Part shown: positions 56,027-64,000 of the stretch, piece after piece
Position numbering within the stretch: position 1 is the first letter of the stretch
Layout: the number at the start of each line of letters is the position of its first letter
From: Sphingomonas sp.
Lineage (GTDB): Bacteria > Pseudomonadota > Alphaproteobacteria > Sphingomonadales > Sphingomonadaceae
Assembly: GCF_030145815.1 (NCBI RefSeq)
Contig: NZ_JAIXHL010000002.1
Coordinates: 231,141 to 295,140, forward strand
Direction: 5' to 3'
DNA: 64,000 bases
Notes under the pieces: generated by a model
Seen by the model: the letters and a program-made list of their open reading frames with translations, nothing else
Database searches by the model: none
Told to the model about the DNA's origin: nothing
Translations under genes and position numbers: made by a program

Positions 56027-56729
56027 CCTCGTCATCGCCGCGATAGCGGATCTGCAGGTACCGGCCGCGCGTCGCCAGCGCGTCGAGATCACCCTGCGCA
56101 AGCTGCGCCGACATCTGCGCGATTTCCTGATCGATCAGCGCCAGACCATCGACCAGTTGCTTGTCAGGTGACTGGCCGAACCGGTCGACCCGGCGCAGAT
56201 TTTCAGGGACGCGCTGATAGCCCTTGATCAGCTCGGGCAGTTGCTCGCCGACCAGCTTGCGCACTTCCGCCGCCGCCGGCTCCGCTTCGTTCAGCGCCTT
56301 GAGCTGCCCGGCGAGCACGTCCAGCTTGACCCCGATCCCGTCGACCAGCGGCATCGCAGCCCCCGGCAGGCTCGGGCGCTGGCGATCCAGCCACTCCTCG
56401 GTCTGCAACGGCAGCGACGCCAGCGCCACCTCGCCGAAGCGCTCGGGGATCGCTTCCCGGCTGGTCGGCATCAGGCCAAAGAACAGGGTGGCCGCAATCA
56501 ACGCCGCCATCACCAGCAACGCGCCGCCCATCCCGAGCGGGATGAACAAGCCGACCACCAGCGCACCGACCAAGATCGCGCCGTCCGCCGCGGCGATGCG
56601 CCCGATCCGCCCGAAAATCTCGGCCTCGCGCCGCTTCTTCGCGCGTGAACTCAGCGTCGTATAGCGCTCGCGCGAGCGGTTCAGGACTTCGCTCGCGCGG
56701 TCAATCTGGCGGTCGATCTCGGTCGGCAC
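56016..56729 (-). CDS. XpaC-like membrane protein (partner of TelA)
   Basis: Two TM segments; located next to the TelA-like gene, a common pairing. Confidence 0.6.
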   Translation of the reverse strand: MPTEIDRQIDRASEVLNRSRERYTTLSSRAKKRREAEIFGRIGRIAAADGAILVGALVVGLFIPLGMGGALLVMAALIAATLFFGLMPTSREAIPERFGEVALASLPLQTEEWLDRQRPSLPGAAMPLVDGIGVKLDVLAGQLKALNEAEPAAAEVRKLVGEQLPELIKGYQRVPENLRRVDRFGQSPDKQLVDGLALIDQEIAQMSAQLAQGDLDALATRGRYLQIRYRGDDEVSG

Positions 56730-56735
56730 GGGTGG

Positions 56736-57944
56736 TTACAGAGCCTCCAGTTTGAACGTGTCGTTGGCGCCGCCGATCTGGTTCTGCGCCGCGCCCTCGG
56801 CCCGGGCGATATAGCCCTTGGACTTTTCCACCTCGGTCGACAGCACGTTGACCGTGGTCTTCATGTTGTCGAGCGCCTTGACCTTGAACGTGTCGATTGC
56901 ATCCATCGTGTCATAGATGTTCTGGAACGCGCGCTGCAGCGTTTCGATCGGGATCGTCGCCGACGCCGCCTGTTCATGGATGCGGCCGGTATTGTCCTTG
57001 AGCAGCTTGCCGGTCGAATCGATGATGTTCGCGGTCGTGGTGTTGAGCGCGGTAATCTGGTCGAGCACCAGCCGCTGCGCCGTCAGCGCCTGCGCCACCG
57101 TCACCGCCGTGCGCAGCGCGCCGACCGTGGTGGTGCTGGCCCGATCGACGCCCTTCACCAGCTCGACGTTATTTTTCTTGACCAGATCGAGCGCAAGATA
57201 GCCCTGCACCGTCACCGCCATCTGGGTCAGCAGGTCCTGCGTGCGCTGGCGGGTGTAGAACAACGCCGTCTCGCGGATCGCCTTGGCCTTGGCCGGATCG
57301 CTGTGATCCAGCTCATTGGCCTTGTCCTCCAGCCGCTGATCCATCTCCTTCGAGATATAGATCATCTGCTCCAGCCGACCCATCGCCGCCCACAGATTCT
57401 GCCGCTCCACATCGATCGCGGCATTGTCCATCAACAGCTCGTCCTTGCCGGACTGCAGGCTCTTCAGGATCGCGGCGATATGGCCCTGGCTCGACTTGTA
57501 GCTGTCGAAGTAATTGCGCAGCGAATTGCCGAACGGGATGATGCCGAACAGCTTCTTGCGCTGGGTCAGGCTGCCCTTCTTGCCAGGATCGAGATCCTCG
57601 ACCACGCGGCGCAGCTCGGCCAGGTCCTTGCCGACGCCGACATCCTTGTCCATCGCGCGGACCGGGCGGTCGAGGAAGCGGTTCGACTGGCCCGCCGCGT
57701 CGCGGATCTCCTTCGATCCCATCGCGGTGATCGCGTCGACGCGCTTGCCGAACTCGGGCGAGTTCACATCCTGCGCCACCAGATCGTCGATGAAGCTCTC
57801 GACGCGGGTGACGAGCTCGGACTTTTTCCCCTCGTCGACGGGCACGAGACCCGCCATTTTCTCGATCGGGCGTTCCTTCAACGGCTCTGGGGCAGTCAGC
57901 ACCAGATCGTCGGTCTTTTCGGCAGTCGCAGTCTCGGTCGACAT
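56736..57944 (-). CDS. toxic anion resistance protein TelA-like
   Basis: FGNSLRNYFDSYKSSQGHIAAILKSLQSGKDELLMDNAAIDVERQNLWAAMGRLEQMIYISKEMDQRLEDK. Confidence 0.9.
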   Translation of the reverse strand: MSTETATAEKTDDLVLTAPEPLKERPIEKMAGLVPVDEGKKSELVTRVESFIDDLVAQDVNSPEFGKRVDAITAMGSKEIRDAAGQSNRFLDRPVRAMDKDVGVGKDLAELRRVVEDLDPGKKGSLTQRKKLFGIIPFGNSLRNYFDSYKSSQGHIAAILKSLQSGKDELLMDNAAIDVERQNLWAAMGRLEQMIYISKEMDQRLEDKANELDHSDPAKAKAIRETALFYTRQRTQDLLTQMAVTVQGYLALDLVKKNNVELVKGVDRASTTTVGALRTAVTVAQALTAQRLVLDQITALNTTTANIIDSTGKLLKDNTGRIHEQAASATIPIETLQRAFQNIYDTMDAIDTFKVKALDNMKTTVNVLSTEVEKSKGYIARAEGAAQNQIGGANDTFKLEAL

Positions 57945-58100
57945 CCCATCCCTCCAGCGGTTCTCCCCTAGATGAACGGGAACCGCGTCGCCTTCAAGTG
58001 TATCGCAAATATAATACACTCTGGCCATGGTGCAACCGACTGCATATGTCAGTGGTTGGCGATACGCGGACCGTTAACATATCGGCGTTAGGGAGGACTG

Positions 58101-58268
58101 ATGGAACGCAGGCTCAGGATGATGATCGCCGGTTCGATCGCGGTTTGGGTACCGGTGGCTTCGGCCTCCGAAGCACGCCCCGCCGCCGTCGATACGGGGA
58201 AACTCTATCGCCTGAAGGCCCAACCTGCGACAAAAGCGCCCCCGATCATGGAGCATCATGCGCGCTAA
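58101..58268 (+). CDS. small exported-like peptide (55 aa)
   Basis: MERRLRMMIAGSIAVWVPVASASEARPAAVDTGKLYRLKAQPATKAPPIMEHHAR; stop overlaps the start of the next gene (ATGCGCGCTAA). Confidence 0.5.
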   Translation: MERRLRMMIAGSIAVWVPVASASEARPAAVDTGKLYRLKAQPATKAPPIMEHHAR

Positions 58269-59199
58269 TCTGGTTGCGGTCCTGCTTGCCGCCCTCGTTG
58301 TTCCCGCTTCGGCATCGCAAGCGGATCTTTGCCAACAGACTTATGGCAAGCGCGCCTGCAAGGGCACCGCGCTCGCCCCGCTCCGCGCAGAACTGGCGCA
58401 TAAATTCGCCGCCGTGATGGCGCTCGGCAACCGCACCGCGACCTGGCAGGCACGCCACGATGCAACGCTCCGCACGATCCGCGCCGCGCTGAACTATGAC
58501 GACAAGCCGATGGGCGATGTCGAACTGGAACAGACCTTCCGCGACGCCATCGCCGACTATGACAAGGCGCTGAAGCAGGCGCAGGGCGTCCGGGAGATGA
58601 TCAAGACTCCCTCGGCCCGCAGCCAGACGTGCATGGCGACATGGCTAGACCAGGGCTGCGGGGTGACCGCCTCGGGCATCCTGTGGCGCAAGGACGGCCA
58701 GCCGGTGCATTGGCAGATGATGGACGGCGCATCGGGCGAAGACGGCATCGGCGCGGGCATCGTATTGTGGGCGGAAAGCGGGCATGGCACCGCCAATCTG
58801 ATCGGATGGTCGTTCGACGGCGTCGTCTACGAACCGCCGCGCATGACGCAGGGCGGGATGATCTGGGTGCCGGGGCGCAGGGCCGGAACAGGCGACGGCA
58901 ATGCCGATCTGCTTTTCAAATGGGATGACGCCAGCAAGGCCTGGCAGGATATCGAGCTCGAGAGCTGGCGCGATGCGCTACCCGGCAAGCTGCCCAAGGG
59001 CTTCGGCATCTGGAAGGGCGTCGATTATGATTTCGAGGGGATGGGCGCGTCCAGCAAGCTGTGGCGCGACAAGGACGGAAATTGCTGTCCGAGCGGCGGT
59101 GAAGCGCTGCTTGAGTTCGCGATTACCGGCCGCAGCCTGGTGCTGAAGGACGTCCGCGTCGACATTGTCGAGAAATGGGCGCCGCGCAGAAAAGACTGA
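58258..59199 (+). CDS. hypothetical secreted protein
   Basis: MRANLVAVLLAALVVPASASQADLCQQTYGKRACKG...; signal peptide, no recognised domain. Confidence 0.75.
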   Translation: MRANLVAVLLAALVVPASASQADLCQQTYGKRACKGTALAPLRAELAHKFAAVMALGNRTATWQARHDATLRTIRAALNYDDKPMGDVELEQTFRDAIADYDKALKQAQGVREMIKTPSARSQTCMATWLDQGCGVTASGILWRKDGQPVHWQMMDGASGEDGIGAGIVLWAESGHGTANLIGWSFDGVVYEPPRMTQGGMIWVPGRRAGTGDGNADLLFKWDDASKAWQDIELESWRDALPGKLPKGFGIWKGVDYDFEGMGASSKLWRDKDGNCCPSGGEALLEFAITGRSLVLKDVRVDIVEKWAPRRKD

Positions 59200-59272
59200 A
59201 GCTCTTCCCGCGCCGCACAATTTCCGCTATTGGCGCGCCCGAACCGCATTTCAGCGACATCCAGGAACTCGT

Positions 59273-61108
59273 ATGAATCTTCGCAACGTGGCGATCATCG
59301 CACACGTCGATCATGGCAAGACCACGCTCGTCGACCAGCTTTTCCGTCAATCCGGCACCTTCCGCGACAATCAGCGCGTCGAAGAGCGCGCGATGGATTC
59401 GAACGACCTGGAAAAGGAACGCGGAATCACGATTCTGGCCAAGCCGACCTCGGTCGACTGGTCGCCCGATGGGACCGAAGAAAACTCGATCCGCATCAAC
59501 ATCGTCGACACGCCCGGTCACGCCGATTTTGGCGGTGAGGTGGAGCGCATCCTGTCGATGGTCGACGGTGTCGTCCTGCTGGTCGATTCGTCGGAAGGCG
59601 CGATGCCGCAGACCAAGTTCGTGACCGGCAAGGCGCTCGCGCTGGGCCTGCGTCCGATCGTCGTCGTCAACAAGGTCGACCGCCCCGACCAGCGCATTCA
59701 GGAAGTGCTGGACGAAGTGTTCGACCTGTTCGTCAGCCTCGACGCGAATGACGAGCAGCTCGACTTCCCGGTGCTCTACGCATCGGGCCGCAACGGCTAT
59801 GCCAGCGAAGATCCCGACCGGCGTGAGGGCACGCTGGCCCCGCTGTTCCAGAAGATCGTCGACCATGTCCCGCCCCCCGCGCTGGACGTCGATGCGCCGT
59901 TCACCTTCCTCGTCACGCTGCTCGACCGCGACAATTTCCTCGGCCGCGTGCTGACCGGCCGCGTCACCAGCGGCAAGCTCAAGGTCAATCAGCCGATCCA
60001 CGCGCTCGACATGGACGGCAACGTCATCGAGAGCGGCCGCGCGTCGAAGATCATGACCTTCCGCGGCCTCGACCGCGTCCCGACCGACGAAGCGCAGGCG
60101 GGCGACATCATCTCGCTGGCCGGCCTGGCCGTCGCGACCGTGTCGAACACCATCGCCGACACCTCGGTCAGCGTGCCGATCCAGGCGCAGCCGATCGATC
60201 CGCCGACGCTGTCGATGCGCTTTGCGGTCAACGATTCGCCGATGGCCGGCCGCGAAGGCACCAAGGTAACCAGCCGCATGATCCGCGACCGCCTGTTCCG
60301 CGAAGCCGAATCGAACGTCGCGATCAAGGTGACCGAAGCCGCTGACAAGGACAGCTTCGAAGTCGCCGGCCGCGGCGAGCTTCAGCTGGGCGTGCTGATC
60401 GAAACGATGCGCCGCGAAGGCTTCGAGCTGGGCATCAGCCGCCCGCGCGTGCTTCTTCAGGAAGAAGACGGCCAGAAGATGGAACCGTATGAAACGGTCA
60501 TCATCGACGTGGACGAGGAATATTCGGGCACGGTCGTCGACAAGATGAACATCCGCAAGGCCGAGATGACCGACATGCGCCCCAGCGGCGGCGGCAAGAC
60601 CCGCATCACGTTCAGCGCGCCCAGCCGCGGCATGATCGGTTACCATGGCGAGTTCCTGTCGGACACGCGCGGCACCGGCATCATGAACCGCCTGTTCGAG
60701 AAATACGGCCCGTACAAGGGCACGATCGAGGGCCGCAAGAACGGCGTGCTGATCTCCAACGGCGCGGGCGAGGCCAATGCCTATTCGCTCAACACGCTGG
60801 AAGAGCGCGGCATCCTGTTCGTCGGCCATGGCGAAGCGCTGTACGAAGGCATGATCATCGGCGAGAACGCGAAGCCGGACGACCTTGAGGTCAACCCGAT
60901 GCGCGCCAAGCAGCTGTCCAACGTCCGCTCGTCGGGCAAGGACGACGCGATCCGCCTGACCCCGCCCAAGAAGATGACGCTGGAACAGGCCATCGCGTAT
61001 ATCGACGATGACGAGATGGTCGAGGTTACGCCCAAGACGATCCGCCTGCGCAAGCGCTTCCTCGACCCGCACGAGCGCAAGCGCCAGAGCCGCGCCAAGG
61101 CGGCTTGA
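59273..61108 (+). CDS. typA: translational GTPase TypA/BipA
   Basis: [57 protein letters not shown]. Confidence 0.98.
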   Translation: MNLRNVAIIAHVDHGKTTLVDQLFRQSGTFRDNQRVEERAMDSNDLEKERGITILAKPTSVDWSPDGTEENSIRINIVDTPGHADFGGEVERILSMVDGVVLLVDSSEGAMPQTKFVTGKALALGLRPIVVVNKVDRPDQRIQEVLDEVFDLFVSLDANDEQLDFPVLYASGRNGYASEDPDRREGTLAPLFQKIVDHVPPPALDVDAPFTFLVTLLDRDNFLGRVLTGRVTSGKLKVNQPIHALDMDGNVIESGRASKIMTFRGLDRVPTDEAQAGDIISLAGLAVATVSNTIADTSVSVPIQAQPIDPPTLSMRFAVNDSPMAGREGTKVTSRMIRDRLFREAESNVAIKVTEAADKDSFEVAGRGELQLGVLIETMRREGFELGISRPRVLLQEEDGQKMEPYETVIIDVDEEYSGTVVDKMNIRKAEMTDMRPSGGGKTRITFSAPSRGMIGYHGEFLSDTRGTGIMNRLFEKYGPYKGTIEGRKNGVLISNGAGEANAYSLNTLEERGILFVGHGEALYEGMIIGENAKPDDLEVNPMRAKQLSNVRSSGKDDAIRLTPPKKMTLEQAIAYIDDDEMVEVTPKTIRLRKRFLDPHERKRQSRAKAA

Positions 61109-61316
61109 AGGTCTAGACGTGATTTGACGGAAAGGCGCCCGAGACGACTCCGGCGCCTTTTCCATTTGGCCACATCGGCCTACGCCCCCTAGTTGCTCAA
61201 CCCGCCGCGCGGATCGCACTGCCCGCCCGGAGTCGGGGGTGCGGCGTCGGAACCTTCGCCGCGACGCGGGCTTTGCTCCGCAGCCCCGTAACGGGCTGAG
61301 TTTCAGGAGTATGTCT

Positions 61317-62189
61317 ATGCGTTCCATCCAAGCCGGCGCCCTCGCCTTCACCGCCCTGCTCGCTGCCACTGCGCCGAGCGCGCTGGTTGCGCAGGAAGCG
61401 CCACTGCAATCGGGCGAGCAGGTCACCATCACCGGCGCAGCGCTGCCGCCGCTGGCGCAGCTCCCGGCCGGACCGGAGATCGAAGGGATGATCTCCGCGC
61501 GGCAGGGCAACCAGATCCAGGTGACCGCCGCCGATGGCACCCCGACGCTGATCGCGGTGAGCGAAGAGACCCAGATTCGCTCGTCCGGCGGCTTTCTCGG
61601 CCTTGGGCGGACCAAGCGCGGCAGCGACGCGCTGCTCAACGGGCTGCCGGTGAGCGTGCAGACGCGCCAGTTCGAGGGCGGCCTGGTTGCGGCGCAGGTG
61701 AAGCTTGCCGACAAGGATCTCAAGACCGCCGCGATGATCCGCAGCGGCACCTCCCAGGGCTTTGCCGAGCAGACTGCCGCGACCGAAGCGCTGCGCGGCC
61801 GGGTCGGCGATATCGACCAGTATAACGTCAAGGGCACGACCAATGTGAACTTCGACACCGGCAAGGCGGTGCTGAGCGCGCAGGCCAAGGCCGAGCTGTG
61901 CAGTGCCGCGAGCCAGGCCGGGTCGATGGAGAATGCGCTGCTGCTGGTGGTCGGCTATACCGACGCGACCGGCCCGGAGGAGCTCAATCAGGAACTTAGC
62001 GAAAAGCGCGCCAGCCGGGTGGTCAACCATCTGCAACAGGCGTGCGGGTGGAAGCCCTATCGCATGCTGACCCCGACCGGGATGGCCGAAGCCGATCCGC
62101 TGGCCGACAACAGCACCGAGGAAGGCAAGGCGCAGAACCGCCGCGTCGCGGTGAACATCCTCGTCAGCAAGGCGGTCGACGGGCTGTAA
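61317..62189 (+). CDS. OmpA family protein
   Basis: Signal peptide; NVNFDTGKAVLSAQAKAELCSAA...VVGYTDATGPEELNQELSEKRASRVVNHL. Confidence 0.92.
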   Translation: MRSIQAGALAFTALLAATAPSALVAQEAPLQSGEQVTITGAALPPLAQLPAGPEIEGMISARQGNQIQVTAADGTPTLIAVSEETQIRSSGGFLGLGRTKRGSDALLNGLPVSVQTRQFEGGLVAAQVKLADKDLKTAAMIRSGTSQGFAEQTAATEALRGRVGDIDQYNVKGTTNVNFDTGKAVLSAQAKAELCSAASQAGSMENALLLVVGYTDATGPEELNQELSEKRASRVVNHLQQACGWKPYRMLTPTGMAEADPLADNSTEEGKAQNRRVAVNILVSKAVDGL

Positions 62190-62226
62190 GATGATGGCGC
62201 CGGAGAGCGGCCCCTCCGGCGCCTCC

Positions 62227-63588
62227 CTACTGCGTCAGCGGCAGCAGGATCAGCGTGATCCGGTCGTGCCCGACGGCGATGTCGAGTGTCTCACCCGCGA
62301 TCACATCGACCGGTGTGGGAAAGCTGTGCAGGATCTGCAGCCAGCCACCATCGGTGTAGCGGTCGGGGTGGTTGTCGAACGTCACGCCGGGCCACAGGTC
62401 AATATGCATCCACTGGACGATGCCGATCGCCCGGCCGCTCGCCGTCACCGGGATGCGTAGGCGGGTCAGCACCGCGTCATGCTTGGCCTGGGTCAGGTCG
62501 AGGCGAACCAGTTCGTGGTCGTCGGATAACCGCTGCCACGCAGTCATCGTGCCATGGATCGGCAGCCGCTGCTGCGCGAAGTCGGTGAAGGGCGACAGGT
62601 CGAACCCCGACACTTCGCCGACAAACGCGTAATCGGCCAGCGTCTCGCTCGCGACGAGGCAGCCCATCGCGGTCGCCGCGCGCGGGATCACCAATGCGTC
62701 GGGGGCGAGCAGGCGCCGATGTGCGTCCTCGAACGTGTCCAGCACCTTTTCGGTGAGCAGGTCGCTGGAGAGGATTTCGGAGACGAGGATTTGCGCCGGC
62801 ACGTCGAGCTCGACCCCGACGGCAAGGTCGGTGGACGGCTTGGCATGGACGGTGATGCGATCGGCATAGCCGTTCTGCGCGACGATCTGCTGTGCCATTT
62901 CGGCGATCAGCGGTTCCATCTCGCACGCCACCACATGCTGCGCCCCGGCCCGCGCGGCGATCAGCGACAAGAGGCCGCTGCCCGCACCGATATCGAGCAC
63001 GCGCGCGTCCGGGCCAGCGACGGCAATCGCGGCCGTGATCGCCGCCTCGAACGCGTCGTTGCGGGGCGCGTCGTTCATCATCGGGATATGCCAGAAGGGC
63101 ACCGATGCCGCGCCGAGCCGACGCAACTGGTGGCGCAGGTGCAGATTGTCCGACTGGAGCGCGAGCGCGCGGCGAAACTGGCCGATCGCGGCGTGATTGC
63201 GACCCGCATCGGCCAGCACCACCGCGAGATTGCCGATCGCGATCGCATTGTGCGGATCGAGCGCACAGGCCTGTTCCAGCGCCGCGACCGCCTCCCCGGT
63301 GCGGCCGAGCCAGTGCAGCGTCAGCCCTTTTTCATGCAGCGCCACGGCATGGTCGGGCGCGATGGCGAGCAGCTGCTCCCAGGCGATCAGCGCGTCTTCC
63401 GCGCGGGACAGCCGCCCAAGCAGGCCGGCAAGCAACGGAAGGACATCGGTCGCGCGATACTCAAGCGCGAGCACCGCGCGATACCCCGCCTCCGCGCCTT
63501 CCAGATCCCCCTGTTCGTGCAGCGCCATCGCAGTGGCGAGCGCGGCACGGGCCTCGCTCAGACGGTCGGTGGAAGGCTGGTCGGTCAA
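62227..63588 (-). CDS. TPR protein with PRMT-like methyltransferase domain
   Basis: TPR-like N-term; VLDIGAGSGLLSLIAARAGAQHVVACEMEPLIAEMAQQIVAQNGYADRITV; ILVSEILSSDLL. Confidence 0.82.
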   Translation of the reverse strand: MTDQPSTDRLSEARAALATAMALHEQGDLEGAEAGYRAVLALEYRATDVLPLLAGLLGRLSRAEDALIAWEQLLAIAPDHAVALHEKGLTLHWLGRTGEAVAALEQACALDPHNAIAIGNLAVVLADAGRNHAAIGQFRRALALQSDNLHLRHQLRRLGAASVPFWHIPMMNDAPRNDAFEAAITAAIAVAGPDARVLDIGAGSGLLSLIAARAGAQHVVACEMEPLIAEMAQQIVAQNGYADRITVHAKPSTDLAVGVELDVPAQILVSEILSSDLLTEKVLDTFEDAHRRLLAPDALVIPRAATAMGCLVASETLADYAFVGEVSGFDLSPFTDFAQQRLPIHGTMTAWQRLSDDHELVRLDLTQAKHDAVLTRLRIPVTASGRAIGIVQWMHIDLWPGVTFDNHPDRYTDGGWLQILHSFPTPVDVIAGETLDIAVGHDRITLILLPLTQ

Positions 63589-63740
63589 GGCGTCGTTTCC
63601 ACAAAATCGGTATCACCCGATAGTCCAACCAGCGGTAGCAGCGATAGCCCGCATATCCGTAGTTCGTTTGCGCCCCCGCCACGCGGCAATTGCCAAGCCA
63701 TTGCAATCGGATAGGATCGGTTGCGACTCAAATGGGGGAA

Positions 63741-64000
63741 ATGATGGACAAGATTCTGCGGCCGTGGCGCCACTATGTCGATTTCAGCGGGCGATCGACG
63801 CGGACCGAATTCTGGCTGTTCTTCATCATCTTTTACGGCGTGATCGCGGCGACGTTCGTCGTGACGGATGTCGTGCTAGGCGGGACTGCACTGCAAGACT
63901 CGGCAGATAGCGACGAGTTCTCGCTCATTTACATCCCGGTGGTTCTTTGGATCCTGGCCTGTTTCCTCCCGAGCATCGCGGTCACCGTCCGGCGCCTGCA
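63741..64000 (+). CDS. DUF805 domain membrane protein, 3'-truncated by window
   Basis: MMDKILRPWRHYVDFSGRSTRTEFWLFFIIFYGVIAATFVV. Confidence 0.85.
   Translation, partial: MMDKILRPWRHYVDFSGRSTRTEFWLFFIIFYGVIAATFVVTDVVLGGTALQDSADSDEFSLIYIPVVLWILACFLPSIAVTVRRL

Overview
The window is a high-GC alphaproteobacterial chromosome segment, probably Sphingomonadales judging from gene content and order. It has two parts. (1) Roughly 1-14,930 is an accessory or defence island ending in a large serine recombinase that abuts the 3' end of a tRNA-Leu(CAA) gene. (2) From 15,013 to the end is core genome: rpoB-rpoC, two porins, an MCP, yifB/comM, rpmH-rnpA-yidD-yidC-engB, dapE, secB, murJ, trpS, gshA, rsmE, ubiA, pmbA, cysQ-like, telA, typA and others. 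The strongest candidate for an under-described system is the two-gene operon 8281-11135. Its second gene is a short MID-PIWI prokaryotic Argonaute that appears catalytically dead. Its first gene, which overlaps it by 4 nt, encodes a protein with an apparent N-terminal SMEK-type (putative nuclease-fold) domain fused to an APAZ-like C-terminal half. This looks like a short-pAgo system with an effector other than SIR2, TIR or DUF4365. Next to it is a second possible system: ParB-like protein + SNF2-type helicase + DUF3883-type nuclease facing Vsr + a Dcm-like methyltransferase with a long C-terminal extension. Between the two is a frameshifted HEPN/Abi-like pseudogene. All assignments come from reading the sequence and translations by eye. 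No database searches were run.
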